Shown piece after piece: positions 43,724 to 51,690 of a stretch of 64,000 nt of DNA. The DNA is from an uncultured Oscillospiraceae bacterium (GTDB lineage Bacteria > Bacillota > Clostridia > Oscillospirales > Oscillospiraceae). The position numbers and the translations under genes are program-made. A model generated the notes under the pieces. That model was not told the origin of the DNA. It saw only the letters and a list, made by a program, of their open reading frames with translations, and did not search any database. Location: the NCBI GenBank assembly GCA_947626265.1, contig CANQRM010000012.1:23539-87538 (forward strand). The letters are read 5' to 3'. Position 1 is the first letter of the stretch. Each line of letters begins with the position of its first letter.

Positions 43724-44599
43724 TCACAATCCGTTGTCTTCCGCAATTTTCTTCAGATACTGGCCGTAGGCCGTCCGCTCCAGCGGCGCCGCCAGGCGCA
43801 GCAGCTGCTCCTTATCGATGAATCCTTTGCGGTAGGCAATCTCCTCGATACAGGACACATACAGTCCCTGCCGCTTCTGGATGATGTTCACGAACTGGGC
43901 CGCCTCCTGCAGGCCGTCATATGTACCGGTATCCAGCCACGCCATACCCCGGAAGAATTTCACCGCGTGAAGCTGGCCCCGGCGCAGGTATTCCTGGTTC
44001 ACCGCCGTGATCTCCAGCTCCCCCCGGGCGGAGGGTTTTATCGTCCTCGCGATATCCACCACCTGGCTGTCGTAAAAATACAGCCCCGGCACGGCGTATT
44101 TGCTCTTGGGCCGCCTGGGTTTCTCCTCCAGGGACAGCACCTTCCCGTCCTTGTCGAATTCCACCACGCCGAAGTCGGAGGGGTCGTGGACCAGATAGCC
44201 GAACACCACCGCCCCCTCCTTCACGTCCGTGGCCTTGCGCAGGAAGGAGGAAAAGCCGCTGCCGTAGAAGATGTTGTCCCCCAGGATCAGCGCCACTCGG
44301 TCGCCGGCGATGAAATCCTCGCCGATGAGAAACGCCTCCGCCAGGCCGTTGGGCTTATCCTGCTCGGCGTAGGAGAACTTCATGCCCAGCTGGGTGCCGT
44401 CCCCCAGTATCTCCTGAAAGGCGGGCAGGTCCCGGGGCGTGGAGATGATGAGCACTTCCCGTATCCCTGCCAGCATCAGGGTGGACAGCGGGTAGTAGAT
44501 CATGGGCTTGTCATAGACTGGCAGCAGCTGCTTGCTGGTCATCTGTGTCAGCGGATACAGCCGCGTCCCGCTGCCCCCCGCCAGGATGATCCCCTTCAT
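43724..44599 (-). CDS. rfbA: Glucose-1-phosphate thymidylyltransferase
   Basis: 291 aa from ATG 44599 ([20 protein letters not shown]), the family's usual start; the track start at 44632 overlaps the upstream gene. [11 protein letters not shown] and the Lys in [19 protein letters not shown] bind dTTP and sugar phosphate; [13 protein letters not shown] is the metal site; [15 protein letters not shown] ends the fold. Forms dTDP-glucose, usually for dTDP-rhamnose. No rfbBCD genes are in the window, so they must lie elsewhere or the product is used differently. Remnants of another rfbA are at 5.9 and 13.3 kb. Confidence 0.95.
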   Translation of the reverse strand: MKGIILAGGSGTRLYPLTQMTSKQLLPVYDKPMIYYPLSTLMLAGIREVLIISTPRDLPAFQEILGDGTQLGMKFSYAEQDKPNGLAEAFLIGEDFIAGDRVALILGDNIFYGSGFSSFLRKATDVKEGAVVFGYLVHDPSDFGVVEFDKDGKVLSLEEKPRRPKSKYAVPGLYFYDSQVVDIARTIKPSARGELEITAVNQEYLRRGQLHAVKFFRGMAWLDTGTYDGLQEAAQFVNIIQKRQGLYVSCIEEIAYRKGFIDKEQLLRLAAPLERTAYGQYLKKIAEDNGL

Positions 44600-44619
44600 A
44601 CTCTCTTTGACTCTTTCTG

Positions 44620-45183
44620 TTAGTTCTCCCACCCGTGTTCAGCCTGCTCCTCGTCCAGCTGTTCCATCATGAGCTTTTCCGTCACCTGAGCCATCAGCTC
44701 GGCCCGGGTAGTCTCGTACAGTTCCTGCAGCGTTCGGACAGAGACCTCGCTGTTCTCCATGCCCGCGGCCCTGCTCACAGCTTTTATCTGCTCCCGGACA
44801 GCCGACAAAGCGGTGATCGCGCCCGCCTTTCCAACAAATATGGCTCCGCTGGAGACGTCGTTTCGCCGGGCGTAGTCCAGCAGTTCCTCCCGCAGACTGT
44901 CCGGCAGATGAACGGTCCGCTCCGCCGTCCGGATCTCACCGGTCCGGACCTCCTCCACCGTCAGCGCCAGAAGCTCCTGCTGCTGGATGCCCGTGGAGAC
45001 TATCGCCCGCATAGCGAGATAGGCCAATACCTTGCGCATCTTCCTCGCCGTCTTTAAAAGCTCAATGTACTGGTCCCGCGTGAGCTCCTTCGGCACCGAT
45101 TCAGTGACGGACATAGGTTCCTTGCGGATCTGTTTGACCGGGCGCCGCTGTATTCTGTTTTGACTGCGCGGTATCTCCTGCAT
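44620..45183 (-). CDS. Tyrosine-recombinase-like protein lacking catalytic residues (short form)
   Basis: About 187 aa from ATG 45183, with GGAGG seven bases upstream inside the end of the previous gene. [19 protein letters not shown] to [14 protein letters not shown] and [16 protein letters not shown] follow the course of a phage-integrase catalytic domain (compare ELTKAEYERLVETAKSSGK...LPGKLCRKLLKFARKN in the true integrase at 47073). But the box I Arg (GTGIRVSEV) is [10 protein letters not shown], and no HxxR, GH or Tyr motif follows. It cannot recombine DNA; a DNA-binding regulator or accessory factor for the locus switch is likely. Confidence 0.75.
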   Translation of the reverse strand: MQEIPRSQNRIQRRPVKQIRKEPMSVTESVPKELTRDQYIELLKTARKMRKVLAYLAMRAIVSTGIQQQELLALTVEEVRTGEIRTAERTVHLPDSLREELLDYARRNDVSSGAIFVGKAGAITALSAVREQIKAVSRAAGMENSEVSVRTLQELYETTRAELMAQVTEKLMMEQLDEEQAEHGWEN

Positions 45184-45185
45184 CC

Positions 45186-46718
45186 TCAAACCTCCCAGCC
45201 TGTTGTGGTATTCTCCTGCTCCATCTGCCGTTCCATCGCCTGCTCCACCAGCACTGCAAAGCCGGCCTCAACCGCTGCCCGCGTTCTCCGACACAGCCGG
45301 CGCAGACATGCGGGGTTTCCCTTCATGCCGGGCACTCCCGCCTCCTCGCTCAGCCTCGTGATGGACTGCACGATGCTGGCGCGGCACATGGGCCTGTTTT
45401 GGATCGACAAAAAGATAGGCCCCACGTCGATGTACTGCCGCTCCGCATAAGCCAAAAGCTCCCGGCACAGGCACCCAGGCAGATGCAGCGTACTGCGTGT
45501 ACCGCTGGATTCCACCGTCAGACTGCCGACACGGGCTGCCTCCACCGTCACCTTTCCAAGCTGTTGCACTGGCAGGTCGCAGGAGGCGAACAGCTTTACC
45601 AGCAGATACTCCCGCTCCCTGTCCAGCCGCTTCGCCGCCTGCAACAGCTGCAGGTATTCGTTCCGGGTCAACTCCGGCTGCGGATTGTCCTCCTGTTTTG
45701 GTAGTTCCGAAAGTTGAAATTCCCGGTGCCCGATATAGTCCAGAAATCCATTCGCCACGATGGCATAGCTGTTTATCGTGTTGGGGGCATAGCCCTTTTC
45801 TTTCAAGAGTTCTACCCACCTGATGAGGGTGCCCTTGCGGATACACTTATCCTCCGGCAGGTCATTGTAGAGCTGCCGCAGGATTACTCTGTACTGCTGG
45901 TCAGCCGCTGTGCGCCCTTTGGTGCGCAGGAAAACCATATACCCATCAATGTCCTCATGGGTCATCAGGACACCGGTACCATCAGAAGACGGCCATGAAG
46001 CGCTGCTCTTTTCCGCCGTGACTTCAGGTACGGCAGTCTTTTGCGCCAGAATCGTTTTCTCTCGCCGATTTTGAGAAAAGGAGCGGCTCTCCACTTCCGC
46101 CTGTCGATTCATGAGCTGCGCCGCCATATCAATAGCCTGAGCCTCCGCATCCGCCTGCCGATTCATGAGCTGTTCCACTATGCCGGGGGCTCGGGCCTTC
46201 GCGTCTGCCTGCCGATTCATGAGCTGATCTTCCATGCCGTCAGTCTGTGCCTCTGCATCTGCCTGCCGATCCATGAGCTGTACCACCATGGCGGGGGCAT
46301 GGGCCTCCGCATCTGCCTTCGTGGCACGAAAAAGCCTCCGTAGCGCGCTTGGTCGACACTTTTCCTCGTCCAGTTCTGCCGAACTGCATAGGTTATGCAG
46401 AAACCTGGATACCTGCGTCGAGTTGTAAGGCCTCCCGCTGCGTGTGATGAACACCGGACCGGTCCGGACGTTCTTCCTAGCGGCATAGGACTCCAATTCA
46501 TCCCGCAGGCCCGCCGACAGCGGCACGACGTTGTGTTCTACTTTCAGCTTGCCCGCTTGGACAGCTTCCACTGTCAGCTCCGGCAGCCCCAGTATGGACA
46601 CGCCGGTGGTTGCCATCACCTTCACCAGCAGGTAAGCGCGCTCATCATTCGACCTCTTTGCCGTGTCCAGAAGATGCAGATACTCTTCTCGGGTGATATC
46701 CGCGCCCAAAGTCCACAT
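45186..46718 (-). CDS. Double tyrosine-recombinase-like protein without catalytic residues
   Basis: About 510 aa from ATG 46718 (AAAGGAG upstream). Domain order: degenerate catalytic-like domain 1 (DITREEYLHLLDTAKRSN...LSAGLRDELESYAARKN), four 18-aa repeats (QLMNRQADAEAQ type), a SAM-like core-binding domain (EDIDGYMVFLRTKGRTAADQ...GYAPNTINSYAIVANGFLDYI), and degenerate catalytic-like domain 2 (ELTRNEYLQLLQAAKRLDR...LPGCLCRELLAYAERQ). The box I Arg, HxxR, and GH...Y positions are replaced in both halves (TTGVSILGL; SALRRLF). It is the first gene after the promoter of the glycan locus, so a regulatory DNA-binding role is the best guess. Confidence 0.78.
   Translation of the reverse strand: MWTLGADITREEYLHLLDTAKRSNDERAYLLVKVMATTGVSILGLPELTVEAVQAGKLKVEHNVVPLSAGLRDELESYAARKNVRTGPVFITRSGRPYNSTQVSRFLHNLCSSAELDEEKCRPSALRRLFRATKADAEAHAPAMVVQLMDRQADAEAQTDGMEDQLMNRQADAKARAPGIVEQLMNRQADAEAQAIDMAAQLMNRQAEVESRSFSQNRREKTILAQKTAVPEVTAEKSSASWPSSDGTGVLMTHEDIDGYMVFLRTKGRTAADQQYRVILRQLYNDLPEDKCIRKGTLIRWVELLKEKGYAPNTINSYAIVANGFLDYIGHREFQLSELPKQEDNPQPELTRNEYLQLLQAAKRLDREREYLLVKLFASCDLPVQQLGKVTVEAARVGSLTVESSGTRSTLHLPGCLCRELLAYAERQYIDVGPIFLSIQNRPMCRASIVQSITRLSEEAGVPGMKGNPACLRRLCRRTRAAVEAGFAVLVEQAMERQMEQENTTTGWEV
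46092..46307. repeat. Four 54-bp tandem repeats inside the recombinase-like gene
   Basis: The core ATTCATGAGCTG (one copy ATCCATGAGCTG) occurs at 46107, 46161, 46215 and 46269, spaced exactly 54 bp. Each unit encodes 18 residues of the form x-x-QLMNRQADAEAQxxxx, a charged helical heptad-like segment. Copy number could vary by slippage without breaking the frame. Confidence 0.9.
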
Positions 46719-46824
46719 CTTCTCGGGTCTCCTTTCTCCGCCGGCGGATGAATAGGTCAAAATTGAACTTTAGCGACAGGCAAATAGCTCAAATTAACGG
46801 TAATTCGACCAAATCGTCTAAAGA

Positions 46825-46853
46825 ATAATACCACATCCCTACATATTAATCAA
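46825..46853 (-). promoter_or_regulatory. Sigma-A-type promoter of the glycan/acyl locus
   Basis: Minus strand TTGATT (46853-46848), 17 bp, TATTAT (46830-46825). It points at 46718 and the 33-kb run of minus-strand genes, with transcription expected from about 46818. It leaves a leader of about 100 nt that contains the left inverted repeat of the candidate invertible segment. No comparable promoter was noticed further down the operon, but I did not scan every gap exhaustively. Confidence 0.65.
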
Positions 46854-46913
46854 GTGGAACTCTCTGTATGCGACGCCAAAAAGCATCCAAATCAAGTAGC
46901 TTTGCATACACAT

Positions 46914-46947
46914 TAAGGCCGTTGAAACAACATCCTTCAACGGCCTG
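46914..46947. terminator. Hairpin upstream of glycan-locus promoter
   Basis: AGGCCGTTGAA ... TTCAACGGCCT, an 11-bp perfect stem with a nine-base loop. There is no long T tract on either strand. It may insulate the promoter from read-through from the integrase gene, or from antisense transcripts after inversion. Confidence 0.5.
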
Positions 46948-46975
46948 CTCTCCTATGCCCATGGCATCTCAATTT

Positions 46976-47020
46976 GCCATCCTGTATGGTCCACATGCAG
47001 GATGGCCTTTTCATTTTGAA
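46976..47020 (+). terminator. Terminator-type hairpin between integrase and glycan locus
   Basis: GCCATCCTGTATG / CATGCAGGATGGC stem followed on the plus strand by CTTTTCATTTT. The T tract is on the plus strand although no plus-strand gene precedes it here. That would make sense if the segment inverts. Confidence 0.6.
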
Positions 47021-47072
47021 GGGGTCAAACCTTCGTCACGAGAAACGGTAGTTCAATTCTGTTGATGTTCTG

Positions 47073-47912
47073 CTAACTGACCAGCCCCAGCCGCTCCAGG
47101 GTCCTGGCGTGTTCCGCACCTGTGGTGATGAGATATATCCTCGTCGTGTTGATGCTGGAATGTCCCAGCACGTCCGCCAGCTTCACGATGTCATGGCAGG
47201 CCCGGTAGAACGTCGTGGCGAACAGGTGCCGCAGGTTGTGGGGGAACACTTTTCCAGGCTCTACCCCCGCCAGCTTGCACACCGCCTTCATCTCTGCCCA
47301 TATCTGCCGTCGGCTCAGGCTCTTTCCGCCTCTGGTGAGAAAGATCTCGCCGGAAGCAATCTTATTTTTCCTGGCGAACTTTAGGAGTTTCCGGCATAGC
47401 TTTCCCGGCAGCATGATGGCCCGTATCTTCCCTTTCAGGGCAATTTCTGCCTGGCCCGCCAAAGCTGCCTCCACGGTCACGTACCTCACCTCAGAGACCC
47501 GGATGCCTGTGCCGCAGATAGTCTCCATGAGAAGTGCAAGCCGCGTCTTGCCACTGGATTTTGCCGTTTCTACCAACCGCTCATACTCGGCTTTGGTCAA
47601 CTCCCTTCCTGGGTCCCGGAAAACTCTCCGCTGGAGGCGCAGGGCCTTGACGCAGCAGTCCTGCCAGCCGCAGAACTTGAGGAAGGCGTTCACCGCCGCC
47701 AGTTTCACGTTCACCGTGCCCGGAGCATAATGCTGGGCCAGTTCATCCTTCCAGGCAACCACCGCCTCCTTTGTGACATGACCATCCCCCAGCCATTTTG
47801 CAAAGGCATGGACATTTGCCAAATACGCACTTACAGTCCCCTCGCTTCGTTCTTCCCTCCGCAGATAAGCCGCAAATGATTCGATCTCATAGCTTTTCAA
47901 CTTCCTTTTCAT
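47073..47912 (-). CDS. Tyrosine recombinase (site-specific integrase), complete
   Basis: 279 aa from ATG 47912, preceded by GAGGAGG (the track start at 47945 lies upstream of that site). N-terminal SAM-like core-binding domain (SYEIESFAAYLRREERSEGTVSAYL), then catalytic domain with the Arg in GTGIRVSEVRYVTV, the Lys in LKGKIRAIML, HNLRHLFATTF, GHSS and the Tyr nucleophile in INTTRIYL. All catalytic positions are present. It faces the glycan locus across the candidate invertible promoter, as phase-variation recombinases of capsule loci often do. The two inactive relatives downstream probably descend from a similar gene. Confidence 0.92.
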   Translation of the reverse strand: MKRKLKSYEIESFAAYLRREERSEGTVSAYLANVHAFAKWLGDGHVTKEAVVAWKDELAQHYAPGTVNVKLAAVNAFLKFCGWQDCCVKALRLQRRVFRDPGRELTKAEYERLVETAKSSGKTRLALLMETICGTGIRVSEVRYVTVEAALAGQAEIALKGKIRAIMLPGKLCRKLLKFARKNKIASGEIFLTRGGKSLSRRQIWAEMKAVCKLAGVEPGKVFPHNLRHLFATTFYRACHDIVKLADVLGHSSINTTRIYLITTGAEHARTLERLGLVS

Positions 47913-48004
47913 GTTGGGGTACCTCCTCATTTTGATATCTACCATTTTAACATTCTGAGGAGGGTCTTAGACACAAACACATATAACTGGAGCTGTTTAA
48001 CAGA

Positions 48005-48235
48005 ATGAGTGCAAAAAAAGTTTTTCCAGATGATAAGACTATCCGGGATGCCATCTCAGGCAATCAGCAGGCAGTTGAAAAACTGCTGTCACATTACTCT
48101 GACATAATTGATTCCTATGCGACCGTCGAAGTCCACAACCCGGACGGAACCACACGAAAGCATGTGGATCCCGACCTCCGACAACATTTGGTGATGAAGC
48201 TTCTTGAGACACTACCGACTTTCCCCACGGAATAA
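48005..48235 (+). CDS. Small helix-turn-helix protein (conjugative-element type)
   Basis: 76 aa: KKVFPDDKTIRDAISGNQQAVEKLLSHYSDIIDSYATV resembles the HTH_16 domain of small regulators common on Tn916-like conjugative elements, and VDPDLRQHLVMKLLETLP ends the family. The start at 48005 is reasonable but the ribosome site is weak. It stands alone and is followed by a strong terminator. Probably a leftover from a mobile element. Confidence 0.7.
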   Translation: MSAKKVFPDDKTIRDAISGNQQAVEKLLSHYSDIIDSYATVEVHNPDGTTRKHVDPDLRQHLVMKLLETLPTFPTE

Positions 48236-48249
48236 TGAGAAAAGAAAAA

Positions 48250-48291
48250 CACCCGTCTGGGACACAATAGTTCCAGACGGGTGCTTTATTT
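48250..48291 (+). terminator. Rho-independent terminator
   Basis: CACCCGTCTGG-GA-AC...GTTCCAGACGGGTG stem (about 12 pairs) then CTTTATTT, directly after the small HTH gene. Confidence 0.85.
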
Positions 48292-48365
48292 GATAATAAC
48301 AGCAGCCGGACAAACCCACGATTATATTAAACTAGATGAGTTAAAACGATTCCAGTGCGACAAAA

Positions 48366-49259
48366 CTACTGCCCTTCTCCGCAACTTAAGACACGGATTG
48401 ACCCCGAGCCACATGCTGTTGCTGTGTATTGCTCAAGCACATGAGCAATCATCATATTGCCAGACCCTGATTGAGACAACTTAGCTGATTTAACGGTTCC
48501 GCCAATCAAAACATCTCCTGAACCATTAGTTGCTACATCAGCATTATTAATCAATCCAGTTAGAATATTAATACCTCCAGAACCGGAAATGCATGCGCAC
48601 AAATCTCCCTTAAATTCACTAACAAACAGATTACCGCTCCCCAATATTCTAACGTCGGCATTGTTTAATTGAAGCAGCTCAAACGAAGTTGAGCCATTAA
48701 TGTTTGCTTTTAAATCTATAATCGGCACAAGACATATAATGTCACCCTGCCCATTTGAATTGACAACTAGCTCATCCACGCTGCCACACTGGATCTCAAT
48801 AAACCCAAAGTCTTCTTCATCCCGAGGCGGAAGTCGTTTGCCATTCACCCAAACTGCACCACAATCGATAAAGACATGATCTTCTTTCACCGGTGTTTCA
48901 ATGTATAGCGTATCATTTACAAGGGAAACGGTACATTTTTGAACGAAAGTATCGGTGCCGCCAATCGAAATATAATTATTAGCATCTTCGCTTGGTCTAA
49001 TGATCAGGTTATTCTTATCCCCATGCACACTGATGCTCTTGAAGGGAGGTAATACATTATGTTCTTTGATAATCTCGTTTAAGGGCGGCCACATCGGCAG
49101 ATTTCGAATAACGATATCTCCAGGCCCCTTATTCTCAATCTTATTAGTGCTTATATCAACGTAACTACCATCGTCAAATACGACTAGACCCCCTCCGGTT
49201 TGAAAGCGCCCTTTATTGCTAAACACTAATACTTCCGCATCCTCATACACAATTTCCAT
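48366..49259 (-). CDS. DUF2807-type beta-solenoid protein
   Basis: 297 aa. The C-terminal 150 residues show the repeating G-S-G-(N/D) turns of DUF2807 (putative adhesin head, GIN domain): NNADVRILGSGNLFVSEFKG, ISGSGGINILTG, TNGSGDVLIGG, QSGSGNMMIAHV. The N-terminal part (MEIVYEDAEVLVFSNKGRFQTGGG) has no signal peptide, so it is probably cytoplasmic or only indirectly exported. AT-rich and monocistronic. Function unknown; binding or scaffolding is usual for such folds. Confidence 0.75.
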   Translation of the reverse strand: MEIVYEDAEVLVFSNKGRFQTGGGLVVFDDGSYVDISTNKIENKGPGDIVIRNLPMWPPLNEIIKEHNVLPPFKSISVHGDKNNLIIRPSEDANNYISIGGTDTFVQKCTVSLVNDTLYIETPVKEDHVFIDCGAVWVNGKRLPPRDEEDFGFIEIQCGSVDELVVNSNGQGDIICLVPIIDLKANINGSTSFELLQLNNADVRILGSGNLFVSEFKGDLCACISGSGGINILTGLINNADVATNGSGDVLIGGTVKSAKLSQSGSGNMMIAHVLEQYTATACGSGSIRVLSCGEGQ

Positions 49260-49430
49260 AAACCTCTGCTCCTAACCTCCTAATTAAACTTCGCAGAACG
49301 GTCCTCAACATACCAGTTCACCTAACTGCGCTCATAGCGGAAATGTAATCCTTCACATAAGCATTAATAGTTTCGAATAATATGTACTACAATTAAAAAA
49401 TCATATTGAAAACCGCTAACAACGGAAAAG

Positions 49431-49844
49431 TCACTCTTCTTCAGAGTTTTGGAGTTCATCTGCAATACTTTCAAGGACCTTAATCAACCTCGTTTTATAT
49501 AATTGACTCTTCCCGCTTTGTTCATCGAGGAAGAACCGAATCGTTGTTGCCTTAATCCCACATTTATGTGCGATATTATTTAACACATAGTCTGATGGAT
49601 TTTTTCTTTTTCCTGATTCAAGCTCATGACAATAAATTGGCGATATATCGCAAAGTTGAGAAAACTCTTTTTGATTCATCCCCATACACACTCTTATAAA
49701 GCGTATGACCGAGAATTCTTCCGTTGAGAAAGAATGTGAATCAGTTTGAATATGACTTGGAGCATTATCAACTTCCATAAGATTGCAATTGTTTGTTGAC
49801 TTCTCCCTAGTAAACTGCGGAATCGTCAATTCTTTGGTATGCAT
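49431..49844 (-). CDS. XRE-type helix-turn-helix regulator
   Basis: 137 aa. IRFIRVCMGMNQKEFSQLCDISPIYCHELESGKRKNPS (about 45-85) is an HTH_3/XRE domain, followed by a helical tail. TATAAT at about 49879 on the minus strand and AAAGGAG before the ATG support expression. A perfect 16-bp dyad lies just upstream and may be its operator. Confidence 0.8.
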   Translation of the reverse strand: MHTKELTIPQFTREKSTNNCNLMEVDNAPSHIQTDSHSFSTEEFSVIRFIRVCMGMNQKEFSQLCDISPIYCHELESGKRKNPSDYVLNNIAHKCGIKATTIRFFLDEQSGKSQLYKTRLIKVLESIADELQNSEEE

Positions 49845-49897
49845 CTCTGTATTCTCCTTTTATCTCTTTCTAATATATTATACCCATGCTTTGCCCC

Positions 49898-49931
49898 TTG
49901 TCCCCGATGTGGGTTCCCACATCGGGGACAA
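49898..49931. repeat. Perfect 16-bp inverted repeat
   Basis: TTGTCCCCGATGTGGG-TT-CCCACATCGGGGACAA. Neither side has a T tract, so it is not a standard terminator. Position about 20 bp upstream of the -10 of the XRE gene fits an operator, or a processed hairpin after the 97-aa gene. Confidence 0.75.
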
Positions 49932-49938
49932 AAGCAAT

Positions 49939-50232
49939 TCAGCGCCCCCGAGATATCTTTATTGAAACGACTATGATTACTACCGCACCCAAATACAATT
50001 TGTAAGAAATCGGCGGGAGCGGAAAAGCCGTAACAACAAGGGCGACGTCACTACAGACCCCGAACGCGAACCTCAGAAAATCTGCAATGATTTCAAGCCT
50101 GTGGACCCATTTCTCAGCATTTTGATCATCGTGTTGGTCATTGGTTGCCTCTGCCTCCTTGACAGCATCAACAGCTCTGTCAAGTTCTTTGAACACGGTT
50201 TTCGTCCATTCATCAGAAGTCTTCTTACTCAT
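49939..50232 (-). CDS. Small membrane protein, 97 aa
   Basis: A charged N-terminal helix (KTSDEWTKTVFKELDRAVDAVKEAEA) is followed by two hydrophobic segments (about 50-70 and 76-92) ending KISRGR. It starts inside the end of the 64-aa ORF, with GGAG nine bases upstream. Holin-like or toxin-like size and topology, but no family is recognised. Confidence 0.6.
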   Translation of the reverse strand: MSKKTSDEWTKTVFKELDRAVDAVKEAEATNDQHDDQNAEKWVHRLEIIADFLRFAFGVCSDVALVVTAFPLPPISYKLYLGAVVIIVVSIKISRGR

Positions 50233-50419
50233 AACTATTCTCCTTATGAAGTGATATTACTGGGCCATTCATGTAGAGAGACATGTTAGATGCGTGGCGG
50301 CTTCTTCCAGTTATTAAAGTGCGAATTGCATTCCAGCCAAATTTTTCTGGCTGTTCTTGTCCAATAGAATACTCCAGAACTTGGAGCTTGTCAACCCTTT
50401 TTTCTTCATATTTCGACAC
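50225..50419 (-). CDS. Small ORF, 64 aa, unrecognised
   Basis: GTG start (SKYEEKRVDKLQVLEYSIGQEQPEKFGW...) with GAGG about ten bases upstream. It overlaps the start of the 97-aa membrane protein by 8 bp and lies 15 bp after the signal peptidase gene. Coupling on both sides supports translation, but there is no homology I recognise. Confidence 0.4.
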   Translation of the reverse strand: MSKYEEKRVDKLQVLEYSIGQEQPEKFGWNAIRTLITGRSRHASNMSLYMNGPVISLHKENSYE

Positions 50420-50434
50420 AGTCCTGCCTCAGAG

Positions 50435-50844
50435 TTATGTATTCAGCACCACAGCGGCCACATTTGCCTCCTCTACAAACAGCTCCTCCCAATACTGCGA
50501 GTCGTAGAAGTCCGCCGCATTGTCGCCCAAGACGTAGAAGCAGCCATACGGTACGGTGATCATCTCTTCGTTCCGTTCAATTTCCTCTCCCCCGCTCGCC
50601 GCAATCCTCTTCACCAGAAGCTCTCCATTATGCCTAAATATGATAATATCCCCGGTCTTCAGCTCCCCATGGTGCCGAAGGCCGAGGATAATACTGTTTT
50701 TGTGCAGCGTCGGTTCCATGGATGAACTGGGTACATAACCCACCAGCAGAACCGTCGTGAGAATCAGCAGTGTCGCCGCCGCACATAGGGCTGGGATCAC
50801 CCAGCCTCGTTTTTTTCACATATCCGAAGATTTCTTTCCTTCAC
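50435..50844 (-). CDS. lepB: Signal peptidase I (S26), start region frameshifted at a poly-A run
   Basis: Membrane-bound S26 peptidase: transmembrane helix IPALCAAATLLILTTVLLVGYV, Ser nucleophile in PSSSMEPTL, the general-base Lys in LLVKRIAASGGE and VLGDNAADFYDSQYW. The track start is a GTG at 50800 without a ribosome site. A better start is GTG 50844, preceded by AAAGGAG, giving MKERNLRICE then KKRGWVIPALC. It is out of frame by one base at a run of seven A (minus strand, 50811 region). One more A restores a normal N-terminus. This may be a sequencing error, slippage (phase variation) or a recent lesion. Confidence 0.75.
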
Positions 50845-50848
50845 GCAC

Positions 50849-51150
50849 TCATCTCCTTTCTGTTCCTGATACCGGTTCCCCTCGCCTCCAAAAATGCTTT
50901 ACTCCTGGAGATGTGTGTGTCTGGGACATTGGAGCTGAGATCGTGGCCGCCAGCCAGCGGTACGCCTCCTTCTTACTCATAAACCCGGACTGGTGCAGCT
51001 GGCCAAAGTAGCGATGGTCTGTCCGCCGGAGCGCGCGCAGGTGGCCGTTCGCCATCTCTCCCACCGGAATCGTTGTCCCCAGGTGCGTGCGGACATTGGC
51101 GTCACACACAGGATATCGCGAGCATGAATACAGCATGGTGTTCCTACTGC
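50849..51150 (-). pseudogene. Truncated DUF3268 zinc-finger-like protein
   Basis: LYSCSRYPVCDANVRTHLGT...PVGEMANGHLRALRRTDHRYFGQLHQSGFMSKKEAYRWLAATIS matches the second half of DUF3268 zinc-finger proteins, including one C-x-x-x-x-x-C pair. The first half with the other cysteines is absent because the frame fuses at about 51150 to integrase debris. A small protein from 51163 could be made but would lack half its zinc site. Ends just before the signal peptidase start region. Confidence 0.75.
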
Positions 51151-51690
51151 TAGTATACCGCAATGTCCTTGCACAGCTTCTTTGGCAGCAGGATCATGCG
51201 TATCTTTCCCTTGTATGGATCACCGCCTGGCGTTTCCGCAAACACTCCACCGTTACAGCATGCACCTCGCTTACGCGAATACCATTGGCAGCAATAGTCT
51301 GCATCAGCAGCTCTAACCGCTTATCTCCCTCGTTCCTCGCAGCCCTGAGCAGTTTTTCATAGCTCTGCTGAGTCAGCTCTCTTTCTTATACGGATACACG
51401 GAAAAGATCGTCCGCTGCACCTTTAGGCGACACAGCTTCCACCGAGGAAATCCGGCAAAACCAAGGAAGCGATTCACAGCCGCCAACACGAAATTGATGC
51501 TGGCGGCCGCGTTGCCCTTTGCCTAATTCTTGAAAGCGACCAGCGTTCCCTTGTCCATGATCTGCCCACCGCAGAACGATGCCAATACCCCAACATCGTG
51601 CATGTACTTCGCTACCATGGCCCCGCTGCACCCTCGTTCCTACAGATAAGCCTGGAATCTCTCCATTTCTTTTCTTTGTATCAAAAGCAC
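51150..51690 (-). pseudogene. Decayed tyrosine recombinase
   Basis: Minus-strand reading gives an N-terminal domain MERFQAYL-stop-ERGCSGAMVAKYMHDVGVLASF, FKN-stop-AKGNAAASINFVLAAVNRFLGFAGF. After a shift it gives ELTQQSYEKLLRAARNEGDKR...LLMQTIAANGIRVSEVHAVTVECL, then another break before KIRMILLPKKLCKDIA. Closely related in pattern to the intact integrase at 47073. The C-terminal HxxR/GH/Y part is gone. Several stops and shifts make it dead. Confidence 0.85.

Larger units (their letters stand above)
46758..47061. other. Candidate invertible promoter segment
   Basis: CAAAATTGAACT (46758-46769) and AGTTCAATTCTG (47050-47061) are inverted copies matching 11 of 12 bases. They bracket a 300-bp non-coding region that lies between the tyrosine recombinase gene (47073-47912) and the first gene of the glycan locus (46718), and contain a strong promoter and two hairpins. 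Inversion would turn the promoter away from the operon. The arms are short and one palindromic AATT lies in each, so chance is not excluded. Confidence 0.45.

Noticed and set aside
46092-46307. CRISPR-like repeats
   Set aside because: 54-bp units are contiguous, coding, and have no spacers.
44620-46718. Functional integrases
   Set aside because: Arg, HxxR, GH and Tyr positions are missing in all three domains.
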